Positions 44,102-53,957 are shown, counted from the stretch's first letter. The stretch: 64,000 nt of DNA from Bradyrhizobium erythrophlei (GCA_900129675.1 FSRD01000001.1:5879501-5943500), one strand, 5' to 3'. Translations and numbers: made by a program. The notes: generated by a model from the sequence alone, not told the origin.

Positions 44102-44396
44102 GGCCATCAGGAGATGCTCATGACAGACGTGTTATTCCTTATGCGGAAGCGGACCAAGCTGTATCGACAGGTCGGTAACTTGGGGCTGTGCTCCCCGCGC
44201 TTTAATGCATTGTCTCTGGTCGCGCTGCTTCGTGCAGTATCGGCGGATGCCGGTCAGAGGATGGTGCTTCATGCTGCATCGCACGTGCTCGTGTTCATCG
44301 ATTGGCTCCGCGCGCGTACATTGGGCATAGGAGCGGCGCGTCCCTGCTCACCCGATGGCCGGCGACGCGCGTGCCTGCCAATCGTCTGAGGCCGAA

Positions 44397-44524
44397 ATGG
44401 ACACCTCAATCAAAGAAAAGGCTATGGCTGATTTGCGGGATTATCTCGCAGAGGAGAGAACACTTCTCGCGTGGATTCGCACCGGAATCGCTTTGATGGG
44501 ATTCGGGCTCGTGGCGGCGCATAT
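44397..44524 (+). pseudogene. DUF202 membrane protein, N-terminal fragment
   Basis: The frame reads MDTSIKEKAMADLRDYLAEE then RTLLAWIRTGIALMGFGLVA, the start of a DUF202/YidH-like inner membrane protein (ExRTxLAWxRT). After AAHI it runs into carbonic anhydrase sequence and stops out of frame. Only the first of two or three helices remains. Confidence 0.75.
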
Positions 44525-44884
44525 ACCAGCCAAATCTACAGCGAAGTAATTTCTGCGAACAACGCTTGTGCGTCCAATTTTGGCGAGAAGGCAGCGTTAG
44601 CTCTACCGCCAGCGCGACGCTTTGCGTTTCTAACATGTATGGACGCGCGACTAGACCCGGCAAGATATGCGGGTCTTGCCGAAGGCGACGCTCACGTCAT
44701 TCGTAATGCCGGCGGACGCGCATCGGATGACGCCATTCGATCGCTGGTAACTTCGCACAAGCTGCTTGGCACGCAGGAATGGTTCGTCATTCATCACAGC
44801 GATTGCGGCATGCAGCTCTCAGGGGTGAGCACTCACATCGTGGACGAGGCCGAAAAGTTGCTGGATGGTCTTCGCGCTGCGTGA
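44525..44884 (+). pseudogene. beta-carbonic anhydrase-like protein, truncated at both ends
   Basis: The frame reads IYSEVISANNACASNFGEKA, then RRFAFLTCMDARLDPARYAG, HVIRNAGGRASDDAIRSLV and FVIHHSDCGM. The zinc ligands (CxDAR and HxxC) of the beta-class family are present. The N-terminus is fused to a DUF202 fragment in a different frame and the C-terminus stops after about 118 residues, well short of the usual 170-200. A fragment created by deletion. Confidence 0.75.
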
Positions 44885-44946
44885 CGGGCGGCAAGCCAGC
44901 TTTCCGCTAATGTTCCACGGGTTGCTCCATTCGGATGAATGTGGCT

Positions 44947-45130
44947 ATGTACGAACCGATCGCGGAAGACCGAGGCATCGCTCTGCTCATCCAGTCACCG
45001 CACGAATTAAGCGTGCATGGTGACCGCGATTTGCTGATCGAGGCGTCACCAACCCTGTCGACAACGCGGTAAGATGTACGCCGGAGATTGATCGGATCCT
45101 GCGCAAGACCATCACCGATCCGGTTGGCCC
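44947..45130 (+). pseudogene. sensor histidine kinase, N-box scrap with frameshift
   Basis: MYEPIAEDRGIALLIQ and VHGDRDLLIEA are the lead into the HATPase N box of EnvZ/PhoR-type kinases. The expected VxNLVDNAV continues only in another frame (VTNLVDNAV), one base missing. The sequence then changes into something unrecognised (EIDRILRKTITDPVGPEFMG). Bases 45131-45415 hold nothing I can identify. Confidence 0.55.
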
Positions 45131-45415
45131 GGAATTCATGGGCCCGCCGTCACTTGGCATCGCAGCGCGACGCAACACCGGTGGTTCGTGTCGAGAACAG
45201 AAAAACAATTGCTGCTCAATGATTGTCGTGGTCCGTTTGTCGAAAACGCTGGACCCTCACGACCATTCCGGTTCGAATTTAGAAACTAACCGCGAATTTA
45301 ATGGTCCTGCGTTGATTCTGTTGCGACCTTCAGATAGTTGCCCTCGTCCTCCACGATCGAATTCAAGAGACAAGGGCATCCAGCTATTGCGACGGCATGG
45401 GCCAGGAGAATTGCA

Positions 45416-45895
45416 ATGGATATGACAGCGCTTCTCCTGTCGCGAATTCAATTCGCCTTTACCATCACGTTCCATATCATCTTTCCATCCTTTACGATCG
45501 GCTTGGCAGCCTGGCTGACCGTCCTCGAAGCGCTTCACCTTAGAACCGCTCGCCCGGTCTATCAGCTGCTTTTTGAATTTTGCCTGAAAATATTCGGTGT
45601 GGCATTCGGATTGGGTGTCGTATCCGGGATCGTGATGGCATTCCAGTTCGGCACGAACTGGAGCGTGCTGTCCAAAATGTCCGGGCCGATCCAGGGTCCG
45701 CTCCTGATGTTTGAGACCTTTTGGGCCTTCATGCTCGAGGCCAGCTTCTTCGGCGTCCTCATCTTTGGCCGCAGCCGCGTGCGTCCGTGGTTCTATCTGT
45801 TTTCAACCGCGATGGTGGCGCTCGGGACCTCGTTTTCGGCGTTCTGGATCATGGTCAATAACAGCTGGATGCAGGTGCCCTCAGGCTATGTCATG
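45416..45895 (+). pseudogene. third cydA copy, N-terminal third only
   Basis: The translation MDMTALLLSRIQFAFTITFH...SWMQVPSGYVM follows the first 160 residues of CydA at 31257-32672 very closely, and the ribosome binding site GGAGAATTGCA is shared. At GYVM homology ends abruptly and the frame closes within ten codons. The haem d and quinol-binding parts are missing, so it cannot function. Confidence 0.85.
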
Positions 45896-46208
45896 GCGAT
45901 GTGCCGAAGGCCGTCGCGCTGATGTCCCCAGTCGCGCCGACGATCGCCAACGAGATTGCGCATCGCGGCTATGCCACGGGCTTCGTGGCCGCGCTGCTTA
46001 CCGCCGCCGTCGTCGCCGGTCTCTCCGCGGTTGTGGTCGCAATTAAAATGCGGTCGGCGAGGGGTCGGTTATCATCGCAGACTGCGTTCGCCGTCGTAGA
46101 AAAGGACCGCTCCGTGAGCATACCGATCGTCAGCGCGGTCTCCGTCCGAGCAGCGCCGCTCGTCTTCGACGCAACACGGACCCCGGATGCAGCTGCCGGG
46201 GGGACCGA
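45896..46208 (+). pseudogene. C-terminal scrap of an unidentified membrane protein
   Basis: Directly after the cydA fragment another frame reads VALMSPVAPTIANEIAHRGY and FVAALLTAAVVAGLSAVVVA, one hydrophobic helix with a polar tail, to a stop near 46231. It resembles the end of a multi-pass transporter but I cannot name the family. The junction marks a deletion between two genes. Confidence 0.35.
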
Positions 46209-46220
46209 AAGAGAGGATTC

Positions 46221-47648
46221 ATGTTCGGCCTGACCGCACTGGAACTCGCGCGGATCCAATTTGGATTCACGATATCAGCCCACATCATCTTCCCGGCGAT
46301 CACCATTGGCCTTGCAAGCTATCTCGTGGCACTGGAAGGCCTGTGGTTGTGGAAGAAAGACACCACCTATCGCGACCTCTATCATTTCTGGTCGCACATC
46401 TTCGCCGTCAACTTCGCCATGGGCGTCGTTTCAGGCATCGTCATGGCCTACCAGTTCGGCACCAACTGGAGCTATTATTCGGCCTTCGCAGGAACCATCA
46501 CGGGCCCGCTGCTGAGCTACGAGGTGCTGACCGCCTTCTTCCTCGAAGCCGGATTTCTGGGCGTGATGCTGTTCGGAGGGAAAAAGGTCGGGCCCGGCAT
46601 GCACTTCTTCGCCACTGTCATGGTGGCTATCGGGACGCTCATCTCGGCAACCTGGATTCTCGCCTCCAACAGCTGGATGCAGACACCGCAAGGTTTCGAA
46701 ATAATCAATGGCCGTGCCGTGCCCGTCGATTGGCTGAAGGTCATCTTCAATCCCTCGTTCCCGTACCGCCTCGCGCACATGACGGTCGCGGCTTATCTCT
46801 CAGTGGCGCTTTTCGTCGGGGCGTCTGGCGCATGGCACCTGCTCAAACGGCGCGACACGCCGGCCGTGCGCACGATGTCATCGATGGCCATGTGGATGGT
46901 ACTCATCGTCACGCCTATACAGATCGCCATCGGCGACGCCCACGGCCTCAACACTCTTGAGCATCAGCCGGCAAAAATCGCCGCGCTCGAGGGCCACTGG
47001 GAGAACAAGCCCGGCGAGAGCCTGCCGCTGATCCTGTTCGGCTGGCCCGACATGGCCGCTGACACGACACGTTATGCCTTGGAGATTCCGCACTTAGGCA
47101 GCGTCGTCCTCACCCATAGCTGGAACAACCAGATTCGCGGCCTGAAGGATTTCGCCCCCGAGGATCGGCCGAACTCCACGATCATTTTCTGGACCTTCCG
47201 AATCATGGTCGGTCTGGGCTTCCTCATGCTGCTGCTTGGCCTTTGGGGTGCATGGGCACGCTGGCGCCATGAGCTCTACCGCTCGAAGCTCTTCCTGCGC
47301 TTCGCGGTGCTGATGGGCCCTGCTGGTCTGGTGGCGCTCCTGGCCGGATGGCTGACTACGGAGATCGGACGCCAGCCTTGGGTGGTTTATGGCGTGATGC
47401 GGACGAAGGACGCGGTATCGAACCACTCGGCGCTCGAACTTTCGATAACGCTCACCGTGTTCATCGTCATGTATCTGACCGTCTTCGGCACGGGCATCCG
47501 CTACATGCTGAAACTGGTGGCGAAAGGCCCCGTGCCGTCTGGCGAGCATCCACCCGAACCGGAAAGCGGGCGGCCGGCGCGTCCTTTGTCCGCCGTCCCC
47601 GACCTCATCGATCCGGCGATTGAGTTGCCAGCCGGCAGAAGGAGATAA
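46221..47648 (+). CDS. cydA: cytochrome bd-type (CIO-like) quinol oxidase subunit I, second locus
   Basis: A 475-residue haem-binding subunit: RIQFGFTISAHIIFPAITIG with the haem-ligand His, GVVSGIVMAYQFGTNW, and EIGRQPWVVYGVMRTKDAVS. The Q-loop is short, so it belongs to the cyanide-insensitive-type subgroup. It is clearly diverged from the CydA at 31 kb, so it is an older paralogue or separate acquisition, not a recent copy. GAAAGAGAGG lies before the ATG. It overlaps cydB by one base, and a DUF2474 subunit follows. Confidence 0.93.
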   Translation: MFGLTALELARIQFGFTISAHIIFPAITIGLASYLVALEGLWLWKKDTTYRDLYHFWSHIFAVNFAMGVVSGIVMAYQFGTNWSYYSAFAGTITGPLLSYEVLTAFFLEAGFLGVMLFGGKKVGPGMHFFATVMVAIGTLISATWILASNSWMQTPQGFEIINGRAVPVDWLKVIFNPSFPYRLAHMTVAAYLSVALFVGASGAWHLLKRRDTPAVRTMSSMAMWMVLIVTPIQIAIGDAHGLNTLEHQPAKIAALEGHWENKPGESLPLILFGWPDMAADTTRYALEIPHLGSVVLTHSWNNQIRGLKDFAPEDRPNSTIIFWTFRIMVGLGFLMLLLGLWGAWARWRHELYRSKLFLRFAVLMGPAGLVALLAGWLTTEIGRQPWVVYGVMRTKDAVSNHSALELSITLTVFIVMYLTVFGTGIRYMLKLVAKGPVPSGEHPPEPESGRPARPLSAVPDLIDPAIELPAGRRR

Positions 47649-48661
47649 TGGCGATGGGCATCGATCTTCCCGTCATCTGGGCCGTGATCATCGGCTTCGG
47701 GCTGATGATGTATGTGGTGATGGACGGTTTCGACCTCGGAATCGGCATCCTCTTCCCGTTCATCCGCGACCGGGGCGATCGAGACACCCTGGTGAACACG
47801 GTCGCGCCGGTCTGGGATGGCAACGAGACCTGGCTGGTTCTGGGAGGAGCCGCGCTGATGGCGGCATTTCCGCTTGCTTATTCCGTGCTGCTCAGCGCGC
47901 TCTATATTCCAATCTTCTTGATGTTGGCGGGCCTGATCTGGCGCGGCGTCGCTTTCGAATTCCGCTTCAAGGCGGACGAAACGCACAGGCCGTTCTGGGA
48001 CAAGGCCTTCGCCTGGGGCTCCTACATCGCGACGTTCTCGCAAGGCGTCGCGCTGGGCGCCTTCATCAACGGCTTCAAGGTGACTGGGGCCTCCTACGAC
48101 GGTGGCAGTTTTGACTGGCTGAGTCCATTCAGTCTGTTCACAGGCGTCGGCCTCATCGTGGCCTATGCCCTGCTCGGCTGCACCTGGCTCATCATGAAGA
48201 CCGAAGGCGAACTCCAGCACCGACTCAAAGCGCTGGCGCCTTCGCTGACGCTCGTCCTTGTCGCGGCGATCGTCATCGTGAGCGTGTGGACCCCGCTCAC
48301 GCATCCGGGCATCGCGGCCCGGTGGTTTTCATTTCCCAACATCATCATCTTCTCGCCGGTGCCCGTGCTTGTCGTCGCGACGACTTGGGTCATGATGCGC
48401 GTGCTTCGGAACAAGACGCACGCATCGCCGTTCCTGCTTGCGCTGCTGCTGCTGTTCCTGGGCTATACTGGTTTCGCGATCAGCCTGTGGCCGAACATCA
48501 TTCCACCGGCCATATCGATCAGGGAAGCCGCCGGGCCGCCGGAAAGCATGGGCTTCACGCTGGTCGGTGCTCTCTTCGTTATCCCCTTCATCCTCGCCTA
48601 CACCGCGATGTCCTACTACGTGTTCCGCGGAAAGGTGAGAGCCGGCGAGGGGTACCACTGA
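47648..48661 (+). CDS. cydB: cytochrome bd-type quinol oxidase subunit II, second locus
   Basis: A 337-residue membrane subunit II with about nine helices. VVMDGFDLGIGILFPFIRDR and VWDGNETWLVLGGAALMAAF are the family signatures, and WPNIIPPAISIREAAGPPES is the conserved region near the end. It pairs with the CydA encoded directly before it (one-base overlap), and its stop overlaps the start of the small DUF2474 subunit (ATGA-type). GGAGAT precedes the ATG. Confidence 0.94.
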   Translation: MAMGIDLPVIWAVIIGFGLMMYVVMDGFDLGIGILFPFIRDRGDRDTLVNTVAPVWDGNETWLVLGGAALMAAFPLAYSVLLSALYIPIFLMLAGLIWRGVAFEFRFKADETHRPFWDKAFAWGSYIATFSQGVALGAFINGFKVTGASYDGGSFDWLSPFSLFTGVGLIVAYALLGCTWLIMKTEGELQHRLKALAPSLTLVLVAAIVIVSVWTPLTHPGIAARWFSFPNIIIFSPVPVLVVATTWVMMRVLRNKTHASPFLLALLLLFLGYTGFAISLWPNIIPPAISIREAAGPPESMGFTLVGALFVIPFILAYTAMSYYVFRGKVRAGEGYH

Positions 48662-48807
48662 TGAAGGCGCACCCATCCGCTGGCGCAACGACATGGCTTC
48701 AGAGGGTCGGCTGGCTTGTTCTGATCTGGGCGGCCAGTGTCCTGGCGCTGGGCGTGGTCGCCGGTCTTTTGAGAGTGGTGATGAATCTCGCCGGGCTGAC
48801 CGTGTGA
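48661..48807 (+). CDS. DUF2474 small subunit of the cytochrome bd-type oxidase
   Basis: A 48-residue protein with one transmembrane helix: WLQRVGWLVLIWAASVLALG followed by VVAGLLRVVMNLAGLTV. This pattern matches DUF2474, the small protein encoded after cioAB/cydAB in many proteobacteria and comparable in role to CydX, which stabilises the haem groups. Its ATG overlaps the cydB stop. The other cyd operon (30.3-32.7 kb) lacks such a gene. Confidence 0.85.
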   Translation: MKAHPSAGATTWLQRVGWLVLIWAASVLALGVVAGLLRVVMNLAGLTV

Positions 48808-49217
48808 AGTTCAGAATAAATTCGTGCGCATTAAGGCGGCAGAAAATGCGGCGACTCGCGCGCGACCACGATCCGGAGCGGGGCGGCTACCAGTTCAGCA
48901 GTTGGTAGCTTGAGACCCAGCGATCCGCAGATCAGCTGGCCGCTATCGATTGTTTCTTTTGACATGCCGAAAAACGCCCGGCTGTTCTTCGGAACAGATC
49001 GGCGTTGTTCGTCCGGCGGTTTTACGCTCAGCCGCCATCGAGCATTTGTGCGGCTTAACAACAATTTTAGTTTGTTCAACCGTCATTCAAACGACTTACT
49101 TGGTAACATGCGGAACTTTAGTTGAGGCGCCATGGAAAATGGACACAAGACGCTCATCGCTGATGCGCCAGCCGAAGCGCCAATCGCTACGTCAAGCAGT
49201 TCGCACGGAGGCTGGAT
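48808..49217. other. intergenic region, nothing recognised
   Basis: Short open frames occur on both strands, but none has a ribosome binding site or recognisable sequence. The region is less GC-rich near 49050-49090 than its neighbours. Confidence 0.4.
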
Positions 49218-49703
49218 ATGCCGGAAGCACAAAGCGGCTTGACCCGCACTGCCGCACATCTTCATAGCACGATGAAAGCAGCTGCGGACGGAGTTGGGAT
49301 ACTGCTCGTCGATGGATTCCATTACTTGGCGCTTTTCGCGATAGGCGCGACAACCGTTTGGTCAGCGCTTGCTGCGTTCTGCGGAATGTTTGCCAAGGGA
49401 CGGGCTGAACTTTCGGACATCCTGCTTTTGTTTATCTATCTTGAAATCGGCGCAATGGTCGGAATCTATTTTAAGACAACGAGACTTCCGGTTCGCTATC
49501 TGATCTATATTGCGATCACAGCGCTGGGTCGGGTGTTAATCGAGATTGGCGGGGCGGAACACAAGACGGGGGAAGACCTTCTCGTAGTAGCAGGAGCGAT
49601 TTTGGTTCTGTCGTTTGCGGTGCTAGTGCTGCGGTTTGCCTCTCATTGGGACGATCCGTCCGACACCCCCGGTCACGGACGTCAGTTCGATCGAACATGC
49701 TGA
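49218..49703 (+). CDS. psiE: phosphate-starvation-inducible PsiE family membrane protein
   Basis: A 161-residue inner membrane protein with four helices. YLALFAIGATTVWSALAAF, ILLLFIYLEIGAMVGIYFKT and LPVRYLIYIAITALGRVLIE followed by a final helix match the PsiE family. In E. coli psiE responds to phosphate limitation and cAMP; molecular function is unknown. No Pho box was identified. The gene stands alone before the formate dehydrogenase operon. Confidence 0.85.
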   Translation: MPEAQSGLTRTAAHLHSTMKAAADGVGILLVDGFHYLALFAIGATTVWSALAAFCGMFAKGRAELSDILLLFIYLEIGAMVGIYFKTTRLPVRYLIYIAITALGRVLIEIGGAEHKTGEDLLVVAGAILVLSFAVLVLRFASHWDDPSDTPGHGRQFDRTC

Positions 49704-50122
49704 CCCGCATGAGGCGTCGAGCGGCGACTCGACACCTGGAACCGGTCTTCCGATCGTACTCGACGGCAGGTCGTAGGCGGGATCGGCGCCAGTTTCGACA
49801 CGCCGGAGCGCGACGTCCAATTGCCGGTGCCTCTCTTGCGGCGCTAACGCAGGTAGAGAGCAAGGCGCCACATATGCTCCCGGAGCCAATCACCGGGTCG
49901 ACCGTTGCGCTGCGGGCATCGGTTCCAAGGATAACACCGACGCAGCGGAGATTCGCAGCTTTCGCCGTGGTCGGATTATAAATCGTTTTTTAATGGAGAG
50001 CGTCGCGCCTGCTCGCTATCTAAGAATTACCGGCCGTACCCAACACGGGCAATCCATGCGTCGATCCCTCAATTTGGAGAATCAGATGGCCCTGTTGTGG
50101 CGCACGTTCTGGGAGCGCTCTC
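49704..50122. other. upstream region of the formate dehydrogenase operon
   Basis: No gene is supported here. A short frame (MALLWRTFWERSHAA, beginning near 50086 after GGAGAATCAG) ends at the start of the next gene and could be a leader peptide, but it is too short to judge. The operon promoter must lie here; I found no clear FNR/FixK-type box. Confidence 0.35.
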
Positions 50123-50323
50123 ATGCAGCATAATCCCATCCACCGCCGCGATTTGCTTCGTGTTGTGATTGCTGGAGTTGGCGCGACAGCCGCCAGCGCC
50201 CTCTTGCCAGAGCCGGCTTCTGCGAAACCCGTGGACATGACGAACAAACGCCGGGCTCGCTACCAGGCCAAGTCGGCTGAGGTTCGAAATTTCTACCGGG
50301 TCAACAGCTATCCGAACCGATAG
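50123..50323 (+). CDS. formate dehydrogenase region twin-arginine small protein
   Basis: A 66-residue protein with HRRDLLRVVIAGVGATAASA, a twin-arginine-type signal, and a short mature tail (KRRARYQAKSAEVRNFYRVN). This matches the small Tat-targeted protein regularly encoded just before the formate dehydrogenase alpha subunit. Its role is unknown; co-export with, or maturation of, the enzyme is plausible. It ends 11 bases before the fdh start, in one operon. Confidence 0.85.
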   Translation: MQHNPIHRRDLLRVVIAGVGATAASALLPEPASAKPVDMTNKRRARYQAKSAEVRNFYRVNSYPNR

Positions 50324-50334
50324 GGAGGACGTCC

Positions 50335-53289
50335 GTGCTGATCAAAAGGTCGGAACAGCATCGGTCCCGCGTCAGACGTTTCGGCGCGCAGACAGGCGAG
50401 CCAAGAAACGAACCGGATCGTCGTGCATTTCTAAAACAGTCCGGTCTTGCCGCCGGCGCGCTGGCGGCGCTCGGGAGCCTCCCTCTTGGCGGCGTGCGTA
50501 AGGCGGAGGCCGGTCCGCCGGCTCCGCCCGGCGCGACGATTACAACCCGCAAGAACGTCTGCACCCATTGCTCAGTCGGTTGCTCGGTGATCGCCAAGGT
50601 CGCGAATGGCGTGTGGATCGGCCAGGAGCCGGACTATGACAGCCCCATCAATCGCGGATCGCATTGCTGCAAGGGCGCGGCGGTTCGTGACGACGTGCTG
50701 AACCAACGACGCTTGCGTTACCCGATGAAACTGGTCAATGGCCAGTGGACCCGTCTTTCGTGGGAACAGGCCGTCGACGAGATCGGCGACAAGCTGCTCG
50801 AAATTCGCGCGAAGTCAGGGCCGGACTCGGTTTACTGGCTGGGTTCGGCCAAGTTTACCAACGAAGCCGCCTACCTCAACCGCAAGCTCGCGGCTTTCTG
50901 GGGAACCAACAATTCCGATCATCAGGCGCGTATCTGCCATTCCACCACGGTCACCGGCGTAGCCAATACGTGGGGCTATGGCGCGATGACGAACAGCTAC
51001 AACGATATCCGTAACGCCAAGACGATCATGCTGATGGGCGGCAATCCCGCGGAAGCGCATCCGGTTTCGCTTCAGCATATCCTTGAAGGCAAGGAACTCA
51101 ACCGCGCCAACATGATCGTGGTCGACCCGCGCATGACGCGAACCGCCGCACATGCGACCGAATATGTCCGCGTGCGGCCCGGCACTCATATTGCGACGAT
51201 TTACGGGATGCTATGGCACATCTTCGAGAACGGTTGGGAGGACAAGGAATTCCTCAGCCAGCGCGTCTACGGCGTCGATGAAATCCGCAAGCAGGTGGCA
51301 AAGTGGCCCCCCCGCGAGGTTGAGCGCGTCACGGGTCTGCCGGAAGCGCAGGTCAAACACATCGCTGAAATCTTTGCCAAGGAAAAGCCTGCAACACTGA
51401 TCTGGGCGATGGGGCAGACCCAGTTCGCGACCGGCACGGCGAACGTTCGTGCGAGCTGCATCCTGCTTCTCGCCACCGGCAATGTGGGACACGCTGGAGG
51501 CGGGGCAAATATATTTCGCGGCCACACCAACGTTCAGGGAGCCACCGATCTCGGGCTCGATGTGACGACATTGCCACTCTATTACGGCCTTGCCGAAGAC
51601 GCCTGGCGACATTGGTGTCGGGTGTGGGAAGTGGACTATGAGTGGATGCAGTCCCGCTTTCCGAGCAAGACGCTGATGGAAACACCGGGCATTCCGAGCA
51701 CGCGCTGGTTCGATGCGACGCTGCTTCCTAAAGATCAGGTCAGCCAGCCCGATACGGTCCAGGCGATGTTCATCATGGGACATGGCGTCAATACCATCAC
51801 GCGCATGCCGGAAGCCAAGCGAGGGATTGAGAAGCTCGAGTTGCTAGTGGTCTGCGATCCGTATCCGACCGCATGGTCGGTGCTCTCGGAGCGCAAGGAT
51901 GGCATTTACCTTCTGCCGGCCTGCACCAGCTTCGAGATGGACGGGTCGCGCACTGCGTCGAACCGCTCGCTGCAATGGGGTGAGAAAATCGTGGATCCGG
52001 TCTTCGAATCCAAGAACGACTACGACACGATGTACATGTTCGCCCGCAAGTTCGGCTTTGCCGACCGGATGTTCAAGAACATCAAGGTCGAGAGTGGCAA
52101 GGTGTCGGCGGAGGATATCCTGCGGGAGATCAATCGCGGCGGCTGGTCGACCGGTTATTGCGGACAATCTCCTGAACGGCTCAAGGCCCACATGAGGAAC
52201 CAGGCCAAGTTCGATCTGGTCACCTTGCGGGCGCCGAAGGACGATCCGGAAGTCGGCGGAGACTATTACGGCCTACCGTGGCCGTGCTGGGGAACGCCCG
52301 AGTTCAAGCATCCGGGCACGCCGATCCTCTACGACACCAGTCTTCCCGTGAAGGAGGGCGGCGCCACCTTCCGCGCCCGCTTCGGTGTCGAGCGCGTCGT
52401 CAAGCGCAAGGTTATGGAGAACGGGCAGGAGGTCGAAACGGAGGACCACGACAATCTTCTCGCGGAGGGCTCCTACTCGGTTGGCTCTGAAATCAAGGAT
52501 GGATATCCAGAGTTCACGCTGGGCGTGCTCAAAAAGCTCGGCTGGGACAAAGATCTCACGCCGCAGGAAATGGAAATCATCCAGCGCGTGAATTCGGCCA
52601 ATCCCGACGCCGTGTCCTGGGCGTTGGACCTTTCCGGCGGGATTCAGCGCGTGGCGATCGAGCACGGCTGCTCGCCCTATGGCAACGCCAAAGCGCGAAT
52701 GATCGCATGGAATCTGCCGGACCCGATTCCGGTCCATCGCGAACCGATCTATACGCCGCGGCCCGACCTCGTCGCCGACTATCCCACGCTGCCCGACGCC
52801 AGACAGTTCCGTGTGCCGAATATCGGCTTCACTGTACAGAAGTCGGCCGTCGACCGGGACATCGCGAAGCAGTTTCCACTGATCCTGACATCCGGCCGGC
52901 TGGTGGAATATGAAGGCGGCGGTGAGGAGACGCGATCCAACAAGTGGCTCGCGGAGCTGAAGCAGCACATGTACGTCGAAATCAATCCGTCCGACGCAAG
53001 CGAGCGCGGCATCAAGGACGGCGGATGGGTCTGGGTGACCGGCCCTGAAAGCAACTCAAAAGCCCGCATGCAGGCGCTCGTGACCGAGCGGGTAGGCAAG
53101 GGCGTTGCCTGGATGCCTTACAGTTTCGCCGGCTGGTTCCAGGGGGCCGATCTCCGCGCCAAATATCCGAAAGGCTCCGATCCGATCGTGCTCGGCGAGA
53201 GCGTGAACACGCTCACTACATACGGCTTTGACCCGGCGACCGGCATGCAGGAGCCAAAAGCAACGCTTTGCCAGATAAGGGCAGCATAG
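50335..53289 (+). CDS. fdhA: formate dehydrogenase alpha (molybdopterin) subunit, Tat-exported
   Basis: A 984-residue Mo/W-bis-MGD subunit oxidising formate to carbon dioxide. The Tat signal DRRAFLKQSGLAAGALAALG is at residues 28-47. Cluster Cys residues are C76, C79 and C83 (CTHCSVGC) with C111 or C112 (HCCKG). The metal ligand is C201 in DHQARICHSTT, so this is a Cys enzyme, not a selenocysteine one. ATEYVRVRPGTHIATIYGML and the C-terminal molydopterin-binding part (LTSGRLVEYEGGGEETRSNK) are present. GTG at 50335 has GGGAGG upstream. The beta and gamma subunits follow, so this is a periplasm-facing, quinone-linked enzyme. Confidence 0.95.
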   Translation: MLIKRSEQHRSRVRRFGAQTGEPRNEPDRRAFLKQSGLAAGALAALGSLPLGGVRKAEAGPPAPPGATITTRKNVCTHCSVGCSVIAKVANGVWIGQEPDYDSPINRGSHCCKGAAVRDDVLNQRRLRYPMKLVNGQWTRLSWEQAVDEIGDKLLEIRAKSGPDSVYWLGSAKFTNEAAYLNRKLAAFWGTNNSDHQARICHSTTVTGVANTWGYGAMTNSYNDIRNAKTIMLMGGNPAEAHPVSLQHILEGKELNRANMIVVDPRMTRTAAHATEYVRVRPGTHIATIYGMLWHIFENGWEDKEFLSQRVYGVDEIRKQVAKWPPREVERVTGLPEAQVKHIAEIFAKEKPATLIWAMGQTQFATGTANVRASCILLLATGNVGHAGGGANIFRGHTNVQGATDLGLDVTTLPLYYGLAEDAWRHWCRVWEVDYEWMQSRFPSKTLMETPGIPSTRWFDATLLPKDQVSQPDTVQAMFIMGHGVNTITRMPEAKRGIEKLELLVVCDPYPTAWSVLSERKDGIYLLPACTSFEMDGSRTASNRSLQWGEKIVDPVFESKNDYDTMYMFARKFGFADRMFKNIKVESGKVSAEDILREINRGGWSTGYCGQSPERLKAHMRNQAKFDLVTLRAPKDDPEVGGDYYGLPWPCWGTPEFKHPGTPILYDTSLPVKEGGATFRARFGVERVVKRKVMENGQEVETEDHDNLLAEGSYSVGSEIKDGYPEFTLGVLKKLGWDKDLTPQEMEIIQRVNSANPDAVSWALDLSGGIQRVAIEHGCSPYGNAKARMIAWNLPDPIPVHREPIYTPRPDLVADYPTLPDARQFRVPNIGFTVQKSAVDRDIAKQFPLILTSGRLVEYEGGGEETRSNKWLAELKQHMYVEINPSDASERGIKDGGWVWVTGPESNSKARMQALVTERVGKGVAWMPYSFAGWFQGADLRAKYPKGSDPIVLGESVNTLTTYGFDPATGMQEPKATLCQIRAA

Positions 53290-53300
53290 AGGAGCAATCG

Positions 53301-53903
53301 ATGGCACGGATGAAGTTTCTTTGCGACGCGGACCGCTGCATCGATTGCAACGCCTGCGTCACTGCCTGCAAGAACGAGAACGAGGTGCCCTGGGGAATCA
53401 ACCGTCGGCGCGTCGTGACCATCAATGATGGAAAACCCGGCGAGCGCTCGGTTTCTATGGCCTGCATGCACTGCACGGATGCGCCGTGCGCTGCGGTCTG
53501 CCCGGTCACCTGCATCTATCCGACTGAAGACGGCATCGTGCTGCATAACAAGGATCTGTGCATCGGTTGCGGCTATTGCTTCTACGCCTGTCCATTCGGC
53601 GCGCCGCAGTATCCGAAGGTCGGCAATTTTGGTTCGCGCGGCAAGATGGACAAATGCACTTATTGCGCCGGCGGCGGAGGACCCGAAGCTCCGGGCAGTG
53701 CCGAGGAGTTTGCGAAATATGGCTCGAACAGGTTCGGCGAAGGCAAGCTGCCGCTGTGCGCCGAGATGTGCTCCACCAAGTCGTTGCTCGCGGGCGATGG
53801 CGACGTCATAGCGCAAATCTACAAGGAGCGCGTCTTGAAGCGCGGTTACGGCTCCGGTGCCTGGGGGTGGATGACCGCTTATCGCGAAGACATCAAGGTC
53901 TAA
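53301..53903 (+). CDS. fdhB: formate dehydrogenase beta (iron-sulfur) subunit
   Basis: A 200-residue electron-transfer subunit with four 4Fe-4S motifs: CIDCNACVTACKNEN, CMHCTDAPCAAVCPVTC, CIGCGYCFYACPFGAPQ and a final CTYC region. It passes electrons from the molybdopterin subunit to the cytochrome b subunit. No C-terminal membrane anchor is seen, unlike E. coli FdnH, so it relies on the gamma subunit for attachment. GAGGAGC lies before the ATG at 53301, 11 bases after the alpha subunit stop. Confidence 0.94.
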   Translation: MARMKFLCDADRCIDCNACVTACKNENEVPWGINRRRVVTINDGKPGERSVSMACMHCTDAPCAAVCPVTCIYPTEDGIVLHNKDLCIGCGYCFYACPFGAPQYPKVGNFGSRGKMDKCTYCAGGGGPEAPGSAEEFAKYGSNRFGEGKLPLCAEMCSTKSLLAGDGDVIAQIYKERVLKRGYGSGAWGWMTAYREDIKV

Positions 53904-53957
53904 GTCACAGCCTTGGCCGACGCCGGCCAGGATGTGTCAGGCGAAAGGTTGACTGTC

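Noticed and set aside
44102..44396. Open frame 44117-44389 after DUF934
   Set aside because: No recognisable sequence, and the Arg/Cys-rich end looks like non-coding translation; neighbouring DNA is gene debris.
50932..50944. Possible selenocysteine codon in the formate dehydrogenase active site
   Set aside because: The codon at the metal-ligand position is tgc (Cys, residue 201), and the frame has no internal TGA.
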